In this document: one piece after another, positions 38,063 to 51,060 of the stretch
Numbering within the stretch: the stretch's first letter is position 1
How the letters are laid out: each line of letters begins with the position of its first letter
Source of the DNA: Eumeta japonica
Lineage: Eukaryota > Arthropoda > Insecta > Lepidoptera > Psychidae
DNA: 64,000 nucleotides
Reading direction: 5' to 3'
NCBI GenBank assembly: GCA_005406025.1
Contig: BGZK01000710.1
Location: 124,001-188,000 of the forward strand
Made by a program: the position numbers and the translations under genes
The notes under the pieces: generated by a model
Database searches by the model: none
Told to the model about the DNA's origin: nothing
What the model saw: the letters and a program-made list of their open reading frames with translations, nothing else

Positions 38063-39330
38063 TATATGTATACATATATATTAAGTATACTATTTATACC
38101 ATCACGTAACACAATAAATCATCTTACAATTTGTTAAGAGCTATTTTAATGCATTTTAAGCAAAAGTTTTTATACGCTATGTTGTTATAGGTATTTTAAA
38201 AAAGAAAAAAAATCTGATAGGGCTAGTCGGTGGACACGGCCGTAGGTTTAATGTGAAACGTCTATGTCGACGAGTCGTTTTTAATGTCAAAGAATGAAAT
38301 GAGAACAAGACTGAATTCGTTTTAAAAATTTCAATACATAAAAGGAGTAAGTCGTAAGTAGTAGAGCAGAGGTAGAAACGTTTGTGGAGTAGGCGTCGTT
38401 CTCCACGTAACCGCACTGTGCCATGGCAGTTTTGAGACATTCCTGTAGCCACCCCGTTCGCTCGTCGCTAGACACTGCAATACTTTGCATGCCCCGTAAA
38501 CCTATATTTCTAATAGTAGTTGTATTTTATTTTTCGGCTAGTTTTAACATGAGCTGAGGCTAATACATTGTTTTTTTTAATTTTTTACGCATTTCCTGGT
38601 TATTTTTACCTATAACTATTGACCAAATTACAATTATTTTTATTTAAGTTGGTCGGTATAAATAAAATTTAAAAATTAAATTTTAAAAAATAAGAAAATA
38701 AAACTGTTTATTGCGCTATGACGTGTGAATCGTGACTTGCATTGAATAGAAAAGAGCGAGAGCGTCGGTTTCGGCCATTTCATGTATAGCCGCTCTTCCC
38801 CCATCCGCCCGGCTCCGACGCAAGCTCTAAGTCATAAAAACGAGTTGACTATATAAGCTAAAAAAAATTCGATCGTAAAGCATTCTCAAATGCTACGATT
38901 TATGGGTCGTGCAAAATTATACTTTGTTTATATTTCTAAAACTGACAGTTTTATAATGATTAAGATCAGACGTTATAAACCTTACGCTTTCGCTTTACGC
39001 TTACGAGACCCTCCTTTTTTGGCCTAGTAACAATATGTTTCTCTACAATTTTATAGACGTTTCACGTCAAAATTGTAAATACTAATTGTAAACGATTTGT
39101 AAATTGCAAATGGAAAAGCATAGAATATAGAATTCAATAGAAATATCTTTATTATTTATCGTTTCTTTGTTACATTATTTGCCCTTTGTGATGTATGTGT
39201 GATTAAGGTTAATGTCCATTGTGAAGCTAGATCTAAATCTTTATTTTATGTTTGCATGCCTTACCATGGTGGGGTCGCTGACTAATTAGTCGTGTTTGTG
39301 TGGTGTGGCTTAAATAACAGAGTTTGTAAT
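38063..39330. other. Non-coding stretch
   Basis: No gene is recognised. Two overlapping minus frames (38177-38490) have no known content. A GC-richer patch lies at 38750-38830. Confidence 0.35.
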
Positions 39331-39399
39331 TATTTTAAGTTGGGTATCTGAAGCAGTACTTGTCTCTTGCTCACTCGAAGTTTACGTTCTTATCTGTTT

Positions 39400-40150
39400 A
39401 AGTACTTGATCGTTCCTGCACTTTGGGCAAACGTGGGTCCATGTCTTATGTATTGGACGTCTTGAATGTGTGGATGACCTTTCTCGTCAACACTGATGCC
39501 GGGTATTTCTGTTTTCCTGTACTTTTCTAGCATGTCTTTGTGTAGGTCGTGTGTGCACTGATGTACCATGGATCCATGTTTAGCTTATCGCAAAGCGTTT
39601 CTGTCGTTAGGTATCTTGGGAGGCCACCGGCTGCTTTTAATGCCATTCTGTACGGTCTTTCTAATTTGAGTAGGTTCTTCTTGCTAATTCTTAGTAATAA
39701 TTGACTTATTCCGTAGCCGTGAATAGGAAGTAGGTAAGCCTGTATGATGATTAGCTTCGTTTCAACATTGGTTTTGGCATAATACCCTATAATAGGGGAT
39801 AGCATGCCTTTAGCTAGGGGATAGCATGACTTGTTTTACTTTAGTGAGAACTTTTTGTACGTGTTTGTTCATGTTCAGACGTTTGTCATACTGTATGCCG
39901 AGATATCTTATTTTATCTTTGATTTTGAGGGTAGCTCTTTGTGTTTTCCGTTTTCTTTCGTGTTTTTGTTTAGTCATAAAAAGGGCAAATTCTGCTTTTT
40001 CAACGTTGCATTTGAGGCCCCGGTCATTGTAATATTTTATGATTTCTTCTGCTGCCCAGCCAACTCTTTTGACAGCATATCCTGGGTTTGTTGCGGTGTT
40101 TATTATGCAGAGGTCATCCACGTACTGTGGTATAGTAAATTGCAAATAAG
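39400..40150 (-). pseudogene. Jockey-type RT, C-terminal half, broken
   Basis: The minus strand begins at about 40145 with FTIPQYVDDLCIIN, the RT catalytic loop, here YVDD where the clade usually has YADD or FADD. It continues with DRGLKCNVEKAEFALF, KIRYLGIQYDKRLNMNKHV and, after a frameshift near 39808, SPIIGYYAKTNVETKLIIIQ, YLLPIHGYGISQ, LLKLERPYRMALKAAGGLPR and the C-terminal end near 39404. The piece is 5'-truncated just upstream of the catalytic loop, as is common for non-LTR insertions. It cannot be functional. Confidence 0.8.
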
Positions 40151-41035
40151 TCTTACTGCATCGATTTTTTACCCTAAAAGGGCCTCATTTTACTTATATC
40201 ACAAAAAAGTCATAGATTTTTGAGAATACATTCAAAATTTGCGCTAAATTCCACTATAGAACGATAAACGAATAACGTTATTTTTCACTTGTGGGCAATA
40301 TAATGGCACAGTCTCCAACTAACGAACGATTCCAAACATATGAATATTAAACGTGAAATATTTACATTAGCCAAGGGGTTGTCTGAAAGCGATGAAATTT
40401 GAAGCACACGGATTTGGCGCAGCCTACGGACATAGCACATTCGCTACTCCTATGTCGACAGCATCTGTAAAAAGACGTCTGCCATCATGCGTCTGGCATA
40501 CTTTTGAGGTCACTGAATCTTAAAACAACTAAGAGATGTAAATAATTAAGTGATAAAATTGTGTAATATTTACTTAATTATATAATATCTTTTAATCTCA
40601 TTACGAATATTATTTGTAGTTGTATAACGTAAATGTCATAAAAACAAACGTATATAGTGTCATTATTTTTTCCGAAGAACAAATAAATAGAAAATATTAG
40701 GATAGGGTTTATTTAAACAAATAACAAAGTAGTGCCCTGCTTATTTCCATTAAACGTCGTATGTGATTTGTGAGTAAAAACTGAAAATTTAATGGGGTGC
40801 ATTGTTAATTGAATTTTTATCTATGGTCTTGTGATATAAAGAAGTCTACTATAGCAATGGGATTTTCGGGTACACAGTAAGTTTCGTGAGAAGTAGAATA
40901 AACGACTTCCTTTTTTTTGTTTTCTTCTTTTTTTTTCCTTTCCCTCTTCTGCTTCAGTTCTGGAATTCCGAGCGGTACGTAGGACGCACTGAAAATTTCT
41001 GCCATGGATAAGAAAAAATGCTATAAATGGTCAAG
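40151..41035. other. AT-rich non-coding stretch
   Basis: No gene is seen. The 62-codon minus frame at 40817-41005 is lysine/glutamate low complexity. Confidence 0.4.
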
Positions 41036-41039
41036 GATG

Positions 41040-42030
41040 AATTTATTGTTTTTAAAATATGCTCTGTGAGTATAAATACACTTTTCTCATAAGAATAAAT
41101 TAATATTGAAAACATTTATATAACTTCTCCCTGGTGACATCGAAAATATATTGTTCATACTCTTCGACGGTCTCTTCTGGTGATATAAAATGTTCACTGC
41201 GTAATTGGTCCTTAATTTTTACGAACAAAGAAAAGTCACAAGACATCACGTTGGGACTGTATTCAAGATCACTCATAAGTTCGTCGTTTTTCTTCTTCAA
41301 AAATTTATTTTCTGTTTGGCTGTGAGAACTGTCATTGTCGTAGTGTAAGATGATACGAAGTTTGCGGTTATTTTAACAGAGTTCGTCAATAACTTCCGGC
41401 AAACAAATGGTCGTATATCAATTACTAAACACAGTACGACAATTCTTCAAAGCAACCGTAGCCATGTGCCCAGTTTTACTAAAATAAGAAGCAATCATCC
41501 GCTTAGACGCACTTCGTTCGCGCGTCACTTTGACTGGTTTCAGCTCATCTTGATAAACCCACTCGGCTTCTTTGTTTTGGTGCCGTAGCAATAAATTCAT
41601 GATTTGTCACCTGTTATTTTCCCGCAATAAATTTGACGCCCCTTCCTTGATTCTGGCAAGCATGGCACTGCACCAAAATACACGATCCGTTTTTCGGGCC
41701 TCGGTCAAATTGTGTAGGTTCCACTGCGAGCACAGCTTTTTCATTCCTAAATATTTCAATAGAATTGATTGTATTGAACTCTTGCCTATAATTAAGAATG
41801 CCCGAATATCATGGTAGGTCACATGCCTGTCGGTTTCAATCATACAGCGCACAGCATAGATGTTTTTATTGTTCACAGAGGTGAATGAGCGATCTTCACG
41901 AAATTCGTCACTGAGATTGACACGACCGCGTTTGAATTCTACAAACAAGTCTTGAATCGCCAAAAACAGTTTGAAGCGAAGCAGGGCTCTACTAAGCTCT
42001 CAAATACTACGAAAATTTTCCAGAGTTAAA
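41040..42030 (-). mobile_element. Mariner transposase relic, irritans-like, copy 2
   Basis: The minus strand reads MDLTLENFRSI near 42025, EFKRGRVNLSDEFREDRSF, AVRCMIETDRHVTYHDIRAF, LGMKKLCSQWNLHNLTEARK and then, one frame over, ITGDKS-stop-IYCYG, which is the VTGDESW block with the Trp codon now a stop. VYQDELKPVKVTRERSASKR, ILHYDNDSSH, YSPNVMSCDFSLFVKIKDQL and a KCF…MRKVYLYSQSIF end follow, down to about 41045. All three catalytic Asp positions are traceable, but frameshifts and stops inactivate it. Terminal repeats were not identified. Confidence 0.85.
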
Positions 42031-43920
42031 TCCATAGTCATGTATGTATACGCGCAATTTTTAAAATGACGCTACAATGTAAAAAACCATTGACAGTTAG
42101 ATGAAATAAACGGTATTCTACAGCTAACGAGTTTCATTTTCAAATGTAGTAATTACTTTTTAAATTTTAAGTTTACTTAAGTGGCAAGTTCTAGAAACTT
42201 ATAATGCACCCACGTATAATGTTGAGAATGGGTAAATGTAATGATTATTTAACTTATCCCGGTGGCGTTTTTTTTTAGAATTTTGTAATAATATTTCGTA
42301 AATAATATTACAGCATTTGGTAATCGCGACTCTCGGGAAAGACGTTAGGTTGTCGATCCACGTAGCATACGTCCACGTGTGAAACCCTTCCGCAGTCTCC
42401 ACAAACTTGAATTTGCACCTCAATGGTTGTTTATAGCTCTCCTAACAAACATCGGCGGCTCGGAACAAATAAACGTTAGCTCTGGCATACAGAGTGGCGG
42501 CGCAGGAAAAGGTGTGCGCTTGTAATTTCTGTGTTACTAGCAGTTGTATACGTCGATGTATTATTTAGCCCGAAGGATTTGTGTACTAAATGAACTCACG
42601 TAATAAGCAGTTGAGGAGATAATGTGTTTCAAATTAGAGACACATTATCTCTTTTTGATTAGACTCACGCGGCGCGTGGCAAATTGGAACTGTTAGGAGT
42701 TTTTAGATGTAAAGTTAAATTTTAGGCATTGATTTAATGACTGCATTTTTTTACTAAATGTCATCTATGATACGCTTCCTTATTACTAACAATATTAAAA
42801 ATGCATTTAAATATTTCTATAGCCAACTTTACTGTTGTCTGATGAGAAATTAATTATTTATCCATTCCGTACGATTTGCTAACCCCTTGCATCGAATTAA
42901 CTTACTAAATTTTCGATAACAAACATTTTATAATTGTAAAATTTAAACATATAGTTGACCATTTAATTCACAATTTGTCATAAATACGTATTACTAATCA
43001 CCAGAAGGAAAGGTTTCACAATTTTTAATTTGGACCTCCGAGAAAAATGTAGCTTAACACGAATGATGATGGACGTACGCAAGCAGCCAGGTCTATGCTA
43101 AATAGTATTCTATCTATACGTCGGACACTCGAGCTTTGCCACGAGCCACTTTTACTATTAACGATATCTGCTCAAGTACATCGTGATTATTTTCGTCTAA
43201 AAGCAAAAAAGTCTGCTCGTTTCTTTTAGAGCACCTTCCTTAGAAACTTAAAACCTAATAATAAAATAGCGATACGGCCCAAAAGCAGTTGTCGAGGACA
43301 AGCATTAGTGGAAGTGCTCGTTAAAAGGATATTAGAAAACAATTACAACGTAATTTATTGGAGCGGTAAAGCATTTTAAGATGCCGTTTACAAGGGAAAA
43401 ATAAAATTAGCGACTAAAAGCGGGCACGGCCTTAACGCAGCGGACAATGGGCCTCTCGGCGGTGAATACGCCTCCCAGATTTTAGCGGTATAGCCACAGA
43501 ACTCAGAATAAATAGGTACGATATGAGGTAGAATCTTGAAAACAATAAAAGATATGCTTGATGTGAAGAAATAGCCCGGTCATGTGAATTATAAAGGGGT
43601 TTGTTTGTTTGTCTGCGTATACGATGATAACTCTGAAACGATAGAATAGATTCTGAATTTTCTTTTGTCGATAGAAAGTTACGTTATCTCTGAGTAGCAT
43701 ACATTGTATTTTATTTCGAATATAGTTTTTAATATATTTTTAAAGTATAACTTTTTTTAGGCGTGAGGTGACTGTAACTGAATTTTTTTATTGAACACAA
43801 TTGACGTTCAGTAAAATCTGCCTATATATTACACAGTTTCCGCATTTATGTGTTTGAATTTAAAATTCGTCTCATATTCAAATTAAGGTTGGTCAATATT
43901 CGAAAATACGTTTGCTAATG
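42031..43920. other. Non-coding stretch
   Basis: No gene is seen. A small inverted repeat around 42615-42655 (gataatgtgt / acacattatc) is the only structure noticed. Confidence 0.4.
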
Positions 43921-43924
43921 TTAT

Positions 43925-45085
43925 GTTATTAATAAGTGTATCAAACTGAAAGTTCTTAGAAAAACAAAACCTGAGCAAACTAGAAAGTTATTTTTACTAC
44001 ACCGCTGCATTCGGCAGAACCACTGAGAGAAACACTTTTTCCACTTGACTTAGGGATCATTTCGACGGCTTTTTTATATGGAGCCACTGCTTCCTCGGCG
44101 TACGTAAACTACTTCTTTATTCGAAGTTTTTCTTTTATTTTAGGAAATAAATAAAAACCGCACGATGCAAGGTCGGGACTGTAAGACGGATAATCCAGTA
44201 TTTCTATACGTAACGTACTCAAATAGTTAGTTTTTGTCTGGCGGTATGTGGTGAGGCGTTTACACGATGAAGGAGAATCCTACTGCGAGTTCGTTTCTCA
44301 GGGATTTGTCCTAAACAAAAGGCAAACACTATTTGGTGTACAGTGTTTGGTGTATAGTGGCTGTTTTTTTTTATCTTTTAAAACAGTTTTTGCATAATGA
44401 TCTGTGATTCCAAAGTTTCGACCTCGTTTTACTTTAATAGGCATCTCCTGGAAAGGCAACACATACTGAGCAGACTGTCTTTTGATTTTCGGGGTCGTGA
44501 CAGTAAATTCAGTTTTCATCACCCGTACTAGGTGATATATAGCATTCGACATCACCTCCGGCACTAAGTCTTCGCAATCATTTCGCATCACCAATAAATA
44601 CGACGGAGTTTTTGAGCGTCGGTCAAATTATAAGGTATCCACCGAGAACAAAGCTTCCTGGCCGCTGAATGTTCACGAAGGATTTTGTGCACTAGACTCA
44701 TATCGATGCCTTAGCTTGTCCAAATCTGCATTGTCGGTCACTCTTTTTGTCAGTCTCTATCGCGAGCCGCAGAGCATTGATGTTGTCTTTGGTCGTCACC
44801 GTATAAGGACCCTCACGCAGATCGTCAGTCAGATTAACCGCGTTTGAACTTTGAATTGAACCATTTATAAATAGGGCAAGGAATGGAGCTTCATCATGAA
44901 AGGTCAACTGAAGTCTATTATAACTTTCTTGTTGGTTAAAATTGCAACGAAATTCATAAAAAAATCATTGCACAAATTTTTTTGAAGTTAAATTCATGTT
45001 AGCGTTAGACAATTTTATTTTTGCCAATTTGTAAAAACAAATGACAGATGAATATTAATATACATAAGTAATAAAGTTAGCTAAG
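43925..45085 (-). mobile_element. Mariner transposase relic, irritans-like, copy 3
   Basis: On the minus strand it starts near 44998 with MNLTSKKFVQ and then FHDEAPFLALFINGS, NLTDDLREG, DNINALRLAIETDK, MSLVHKILREHSAARKLCSR, WIPYNLTDAQKLRR, TPKIKRQSAQYVLPFQEMP and IKVKRGRNFG. RSRILLHRVNASPHTARQ follows, in which the usual HHDN Asp is changed to Val, and then a SPDLAS-like block and a short C-terminus. Many frameshifts. It differs from copy 2 in wording, so it is a separate insertion of a related subfamily. The 3' end probably lies near 43927. Confidence 0.8.
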
Positions 45086-46190
45086 AGTTTCTTTTTTTTT
45101 TAATTAAAACATTTTATTATATTACAGTTTCTAAGTGACCAATCATAAAAAAAATGGGCCTACGCAATTTGTTGTGGCCAAGGCTTCGCCCGGATGGGCA
45201 TAGAATGATTTTTTTTCTTTTCTTTTTTTATAGCGAGTGATCTATTGTATCTTACAATGAAGGTCCCGAACTCTGTTATGCTATTAAAGTCTAAAATGAC
45301 TCATTAGTTTTAGTTTGTGTATACTACCTCCTACAACACCAAACAAAACAGGTTTTAGTCCACGGGTATTTACCCGCAATTACGGGTATTTACACGCACT
45401 CATAATTTTCAACTATGTTCGCAAATCATTAGTTTAGTAACTTTGACAGTCAGCGTAACATCCACATATCCATAATTTTATTTTGACAATATTATTGTTA
45501 TGTGATTGATAATTTCTAGTTTCGACCACAGGCAAACATATACACATAGAAATACGCAATACATATATATTCTTAAAAATACAACGTAACCATGAACAGG
45601 ACATAAAATAAAAAAAGTATTCGATGCGGAGGGAACTGTGGTGCGCTTGATAAATATATTGAGACAGAGGTTAGCAGCGCGAGCAGGATCGTAATATTGA
45701 AAGAGCGATCGCTCAATATAAGAGATGAAAAGAGTTTGTTGTAAAACCAAACGGATAGAGTCACGGGTCAAAGCTAGTATGTAATATGTAGTAGTATGTA
45801 ACTTGAAATTTAGTATATAGAATGTAACTGAAAACATCAATAAAATGTTTTTAAACTTATGACTTATTTTTTTTTTGCCAACTTTTATTATTTTGCTGGT
45901 ATGCACACCTTAACGAATACGATATTGATCTAATAAAACTCCCATCGTTCTTTTGTTCCAAATTTATCACAATGTACACGTTGACGCTAAAAATGTAACA
46001 ATTTAAAGTATGTAAGTACATACCGAGTAGTACAATATTAAGTAAATGCGATTAACCCTTAAATATAAGGCCTGTACTATAATAACTAAATTTAAGACCT
46101 TTCGTAACAGTATAACTACCGAGTCCAGATTATACCATTGATAACTAACACCCCGAAGCTGCAAACAGTACAATAAAAACGAACAAAAGA
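45086..46190. other. AT-rich non-coding stretch
   Basis: No gene is seen. A short near-duplication, acgggtatttac, occurs at 45362-45398. The 142-codon minus frame at 45478-45906 is hydrophobic and has no recognisable content. Confidence 0.4.
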
Positions 46191-46400
46191 ACGGTGTCGT
46201 CGACGACATATGACGACACAAACGATATAACGTCACAGATCGCACCGACTCCTGTGCGAGTCGGCGGCCGCCCCGTACGAGCCCTGAGCGCCTCTGCGCC
46301 CACGCTCTCGGTCTGTCCCGCCAAGTCCACAGTCACTCCGAAGTTATATGTTACATGCCCATATCATAGCTTTGTTCACGTAATTATGAGTTGTACTGTA
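46190..46400. other. GC-rich island
   Basis: A CpG-rich core at 46240-46340 (gagtcggcggccgccccg) with open frames on both strands. No domain or splice context was recognised. Confidence 0.3.
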
Positions 46401-46407
46401 ACACAAG

Positions 46408-46758
46408 TTAACTAGCTTTTAAAAAGTAATTAATGCCTTCAGTTATACTCTCGGTCGCCGACCTTTCTCTGGCAATCCGTGATGATCCCCGGTCCTTGAG
46501 CGCCCACGAGCGTATCTTGTCTTTGCTCGAATGCGTCGCGCTCGGGTTAACGGCTTCGATCGATGTTATGAAATCATTACCGAGCTGTAATATTAATTCG
46601 CAGTGAGACCATTCAAAATACAAGCGGCCGTTCGCGACTTCTTCCGCGTAGATTTCCGGGGGCATTAGATATTTTACCGCAGTTAAAAGTAGGCTTCTAG
46701 TATTTATAATATCTATCTCCGTATTCTCAATAACAATTTCATTAGACCAGACTATTAA
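46408..46758 (-). other. Unrecognised open frame, 116 codons
   Basis: The frame is stop-free from 46758 to 46408, with the first Met at 46665. The translation has mixed, protein-like composition (KYLMPPEIYAEEVANGRLYF, then EWSHCELILQLGNDFITSIE). A TAATAG-type potential acceptor lies at its start. I recognise no family. It could be an exon of an unknown gene or a decayed transposon piece. Confidence 0.25.
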
Positions 46759-49700
46759 TTACTGATTAGATAATCATTAGATACTAACGTATGTAATTCT
46801 GTCTATCTGTCCGTTTCGATTCAGTGCCATATCTCATCAATTTAGAGCTTTAGTCGAGAAGAGTTACTTTTCCACTAAAGCTCAGAATCGATCGTAAAGA
46901 TATATATTTAACAGAGAGCAGTCTGGGAACTGAAGAAACGGCTCACTTGCAAACGGCTCTTTACTGCGATGAAACTTCTTACCGCAACATCAACTCCAAC
47001 GAAATTGCGAATAATATTATTGCCCATACATCAATTTTAATATTCTGTTACAAAGAACTATTTGAAATTTTTTTTGAAGCAAATACTTCTCTGAGCGCAC
47101 ACATGTTTTGTGAGTATTGAATCAGACTGAGTCGTCACGCTCGGCTATGCAACGCTCGTTTGAGTAAAGTCGGCTCGAGTCGACTAAGGAAGTAAAATAG
47201 AGATAATTATTCAACGAGTCACTGCTGTGCTGTACGCTCGACGAGCGATCACGAGAGAGCTCACGACGCATCCGTCGCATTCACTATCGACATAAACACG
47301 GTATGTGCCGTGCCAACACATTTTATTTAATATATTATTTAGTATTATACGCGAATATACATACATAAAATTGACAACATTCGCTGTGTGCGTATAAGAC
47401 ATTATCTAAACAAAGCTGTTGGTAGATTTTTTGAAATCAACATTGAATTTGAATATATCAAATGATCTATCAAAATATGGAACAACAATTGACAGAGTAT
47501 TTCTACATATTTGGCAAATCTTCAATAAAAAGTATTCATTTTATATTTTAGTTATCACAAACCTGTTTCTTTTTGACGTGACAACGTCTTAAATTAGGTT
47601 GCGGTTGGAGTCACTTATGAAAAATGTAACGCTCGGTAACGTAACGATATCAAAACGAGAGAGGCCGAATACTCAACTATGATCGGTCTGCCGCGCGCAG
47701 CACTAGAGAATTAGTGCATAGCTTGCAAATGTATTGCAAGTTATTGTATGTATATTTGTATATAAATACATGTATGTGTAAAGGTAAAAATAAAATTTTA
47801 ATATGTGCGAGATTCTTTGTATAAATTAATGTTTTAAATATAATTCTTTGTATAAATAAATGTTTTAAATTGTTACTATTATTTCATCCTTCTTCCTACT
47901 ATACGAATGAATATTCACATTAAAATGATTTTACCATTCAAAGTCGTTGTCACGTAAAACTTTCATACCGACTTTACACAACCAAATTTTAGAATAAAAT
48001 ACAAATAGAAATCAGTAAGAACAAAATTTACTACAATAATTCATACATAATTATGTATAATTTACATGTTATTATTTTATGAATATAAAAGAAAAAAAAA
48101 ATTATTTTCGTATTATTAATCTTGCCTTGATGGTTTTCACTTCTACCATGTAGTATTCAACGCACACCAATTTTTTTAAACAACTTCAAATTAAAAAGGA
48201 GGAGGTACTCAATTCTACTGCATTTTTTTTTATATTTATTACCTCATTACTTTGGACTGGGTAAACCGATTTTAATAATTCTTTTTTATTAGAAAGTTAG
48301 TGCTTTCCGTGTGGCCCCATTTTCATTTGGTTCAGTTTTGGCAATGGCATCCATAAGAAAATCATGTAAATCTGAAATTTTCATTAAGTATGTGCGCTAT
48401 AAATGGACGAATAACTTAATATTACGCTAACAGATTTCGATAATTCTTTTTTTATTAAAAAGGAGATAATTTAAGGGTAGTATGATGAGAGTTTGGTTAG
48501 GTTCTGGTTATGGAATCCATGACAAAGTAACGGAACTCTTCAATTCTTAGGAGCTAATTAACAATACTCTGCCTTGAATCTTTTATAGGCTATCCGGATA
48601 TTTGAGTCATCTACCGTGAGGTCGCTATGGTCAAGTAATTGTCGTAGTCGAATATGATGATCAATGGAATGGATGATCGGTGTCTAGTGCTATGTATATT
48701 GTAGTGTTTCCTTGGCTGACACCGATTCCAAAAATTACTATAAATGTAAGTATATTATATTATGGTAATAATTTAATTGATTTTTAAGTAGTTTAAGTCT
48801 AATATTATTAATTTCATTTTATTTAGGAGAACTCTAAAAATATTTTGATCATTGTTTGTCATTCATAGGTATGTGTTGAGTTAAATTTGAAATGGATAGG
48901 TACCTATCTACCTTCTTGCGTGGTAAATACATAGATCGTATCTACATTGATGAGTAGAAAAAGTACGATAAGTTGATTATTAAGTTGTAGAAGAATATGC
49001 AATTATTTCTTTTACTTTTTAGTGCATATTAATTTGTCTTGGAATAGGTATTGTTTTGAATTATTTTTTTTTGTTAAAATTTTTGTTTATTATCCAACTG
49101 CTTGTTTCCAAGATTAGCGCGTTTAAACAAACAAACTTTTCTGTTTTGTTATATTGGTATATGTAAGTACAACTCAGTTTTGCAAGACAAATAAAAACAA
49201 ACTTTTTAGAACTTATAATTTCATTGTTATTAAAGTAGTTTTTATTTGTGTTCACTATGCATTTTTTCAACTATGTGTTCATTTGTTTTGTTAACTTTTC
49301 AAATATATAACATAATTTTCCGAATTTCTCTTTTGAAAATACGACATAAGCAAAAATTTTGATCATATTTTCTACCATAAATATAATTCGTCGTAATATT
49401 TAGGATATAATAAAGGGCGTTGTTGATATTTATATCCTTATAATTTCAGTTTGGGACCACCATGCTCAACTGTCAATAAATAACCAATCAATAAATAATC
49501 AGCTACAGATTCATGTATACCATTAAGGTAATTTTTAAAAATTGAAAATTCCCATCAATGCTGTCCTATCAGATCAGTAATAAATTACCTCTTAAAGTTC
49601 TCTAAGTTTCAAATCGACATAATAATCGGAAGTAGGAGAACTTATAACCCCTTCTGCTGAATTTGTTCTAAAAGTTAGAACCGAATTAGAAGATCCCACT

Positions 49701-50759
49701 ACATTCATGCATGCGCATGAAGCTAACCAAAGTGCGTCAACAAATTACATCAAGTGCTAAAGCGGCCGGGAGGTGAGAGTATAATAAAATATAACCCAGG
49801 TTATTCACATGGCAGTGTGCGAGGTAAACGGTGGCGTCGACGTGGAAACAGACAACACTACTTTCTCATCTCTTTTTTTATTAGTTGGATAAATCACAAG
49901 TAACTGTCAATTCAGAGATACGATTTTCTCGTCTATACACGAGTACATGTTTTGAGTCTAAAATAAATATGTAAGGTCATAACATAAAATCTACGTGATT
50001 TATTTGTCTAACAGAATTTTCCACCGTTTCCTTTTAAAAGGACATGTAACAAAAAGTCACGTTTGAAACAAAATTTGCGTTACACAACCCCCTTTTTTCC
50101 GGCTAAAATTCGTTAAAAGGAACACATGGAACGCGAATTTTATTTTAAAAGTGACTTTCTGTTAAATATCTGTTTAAAAAGAGATTTTAGAAGTGGCTCT
50201 AAATGTAAGTTTTTAAGTATTGTATGTGTTTTTGTAAAACCCATTTTACATGATCTTTGTCCATTGTGGACATCGCATTTATTGCATTAACCACAGGACA
50301 TTAATGGAAACTTCTGTCAGAAAAACCTCAGCGGTTAAATTATAATTTTTCGATTCATACGAATTAGCAATTTTATGTGAGCATAAAACAAACAATAGGT
50401 TTTTTTTAATTATAACTAGTTTTCACTTTATTCAAATCTATTGTGCACGTATTGAGGATGACTTAACGGCAGTTTTTCCCATTAATGATAAGATTTCTAT
50501 TCGTAGTTATTATTCACGCAGTTTTGCCATAACAGATTCGATCGTGAATTTTAATTTAATACACAACATTAAAATACATATCAACAATATACAAATTATT
50601 TATCAACCCAAAATGGTTGTTGTAAGAATTATCAAAACCAATATCGATGAATTATGGTCTTAAAAATGTTCAAATGGTTTGAATTAATTGGAATGGTTCA
50701 AGTAATTATCACGACTGTAAAATATTCTGATTGCATATCGTAGGTACAGAAACCTCGTC
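46759..50759. other. Long non-coding stretch
   Basis: No gene is seen. A degraded SINE/RTE-like string (gtctatctgtccgtttcgat) lies at about 46800. A roughly 30-bp tandem near-duplication (attctttgtataaat-aatgttttaaat) lies at 47811-47870. The rest is AT-rich. Confidence 0.4.
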
Positions 50760-51060
50760 AGAAATGCAGTAAGTGTCAATTCACGGTCGGCGGCCCTTAG
50801 GCGAGCACTGAAATACGTAAGGGCCCAGCGCGAAGCCCTTCGCAGTACCACTGGAAGCGCTCGCAAGCCGCTGGTGAATGAACACGGCGCGCCCTCGGCG
50901 CCCGCGCCGGCGCCGTCGCTTGCGTCTTGAGCCTCGGCGATGAGGTCCGCCGTAAATCTGTTTGTTTCCGTCTCTGGAAAATCGTAAAAGTTTCCACTTT
51001 TATCTCTTTGTCTGGGTCAATATGAAACCTCTCCTCCGGTATAACTTGCGGCATTGGAGT
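50760..51060 (-). other. GC-rich island with unrecognised open frame
   Basis: The minus-strand frame 50797-51054 (85 codons) reads MPQVIPEERFHIDPDKEIKV at its start and is Arg/Ala-rich after residue 40. The first half has ordinary amino-acid composition and the frame is open further upstream (NNEIKVVKFTTP). No clear acceptor or donor was found. It may be an exon or a GC-rich regulatory island. Confidence 0.25.

Noticed and set aside
45478..45906. 142-codon minus-strand open frame
   Set aside because: Hydrophobic, low-complexity translation of AT-rich DNA. No domain, splice sites or upstream signals.
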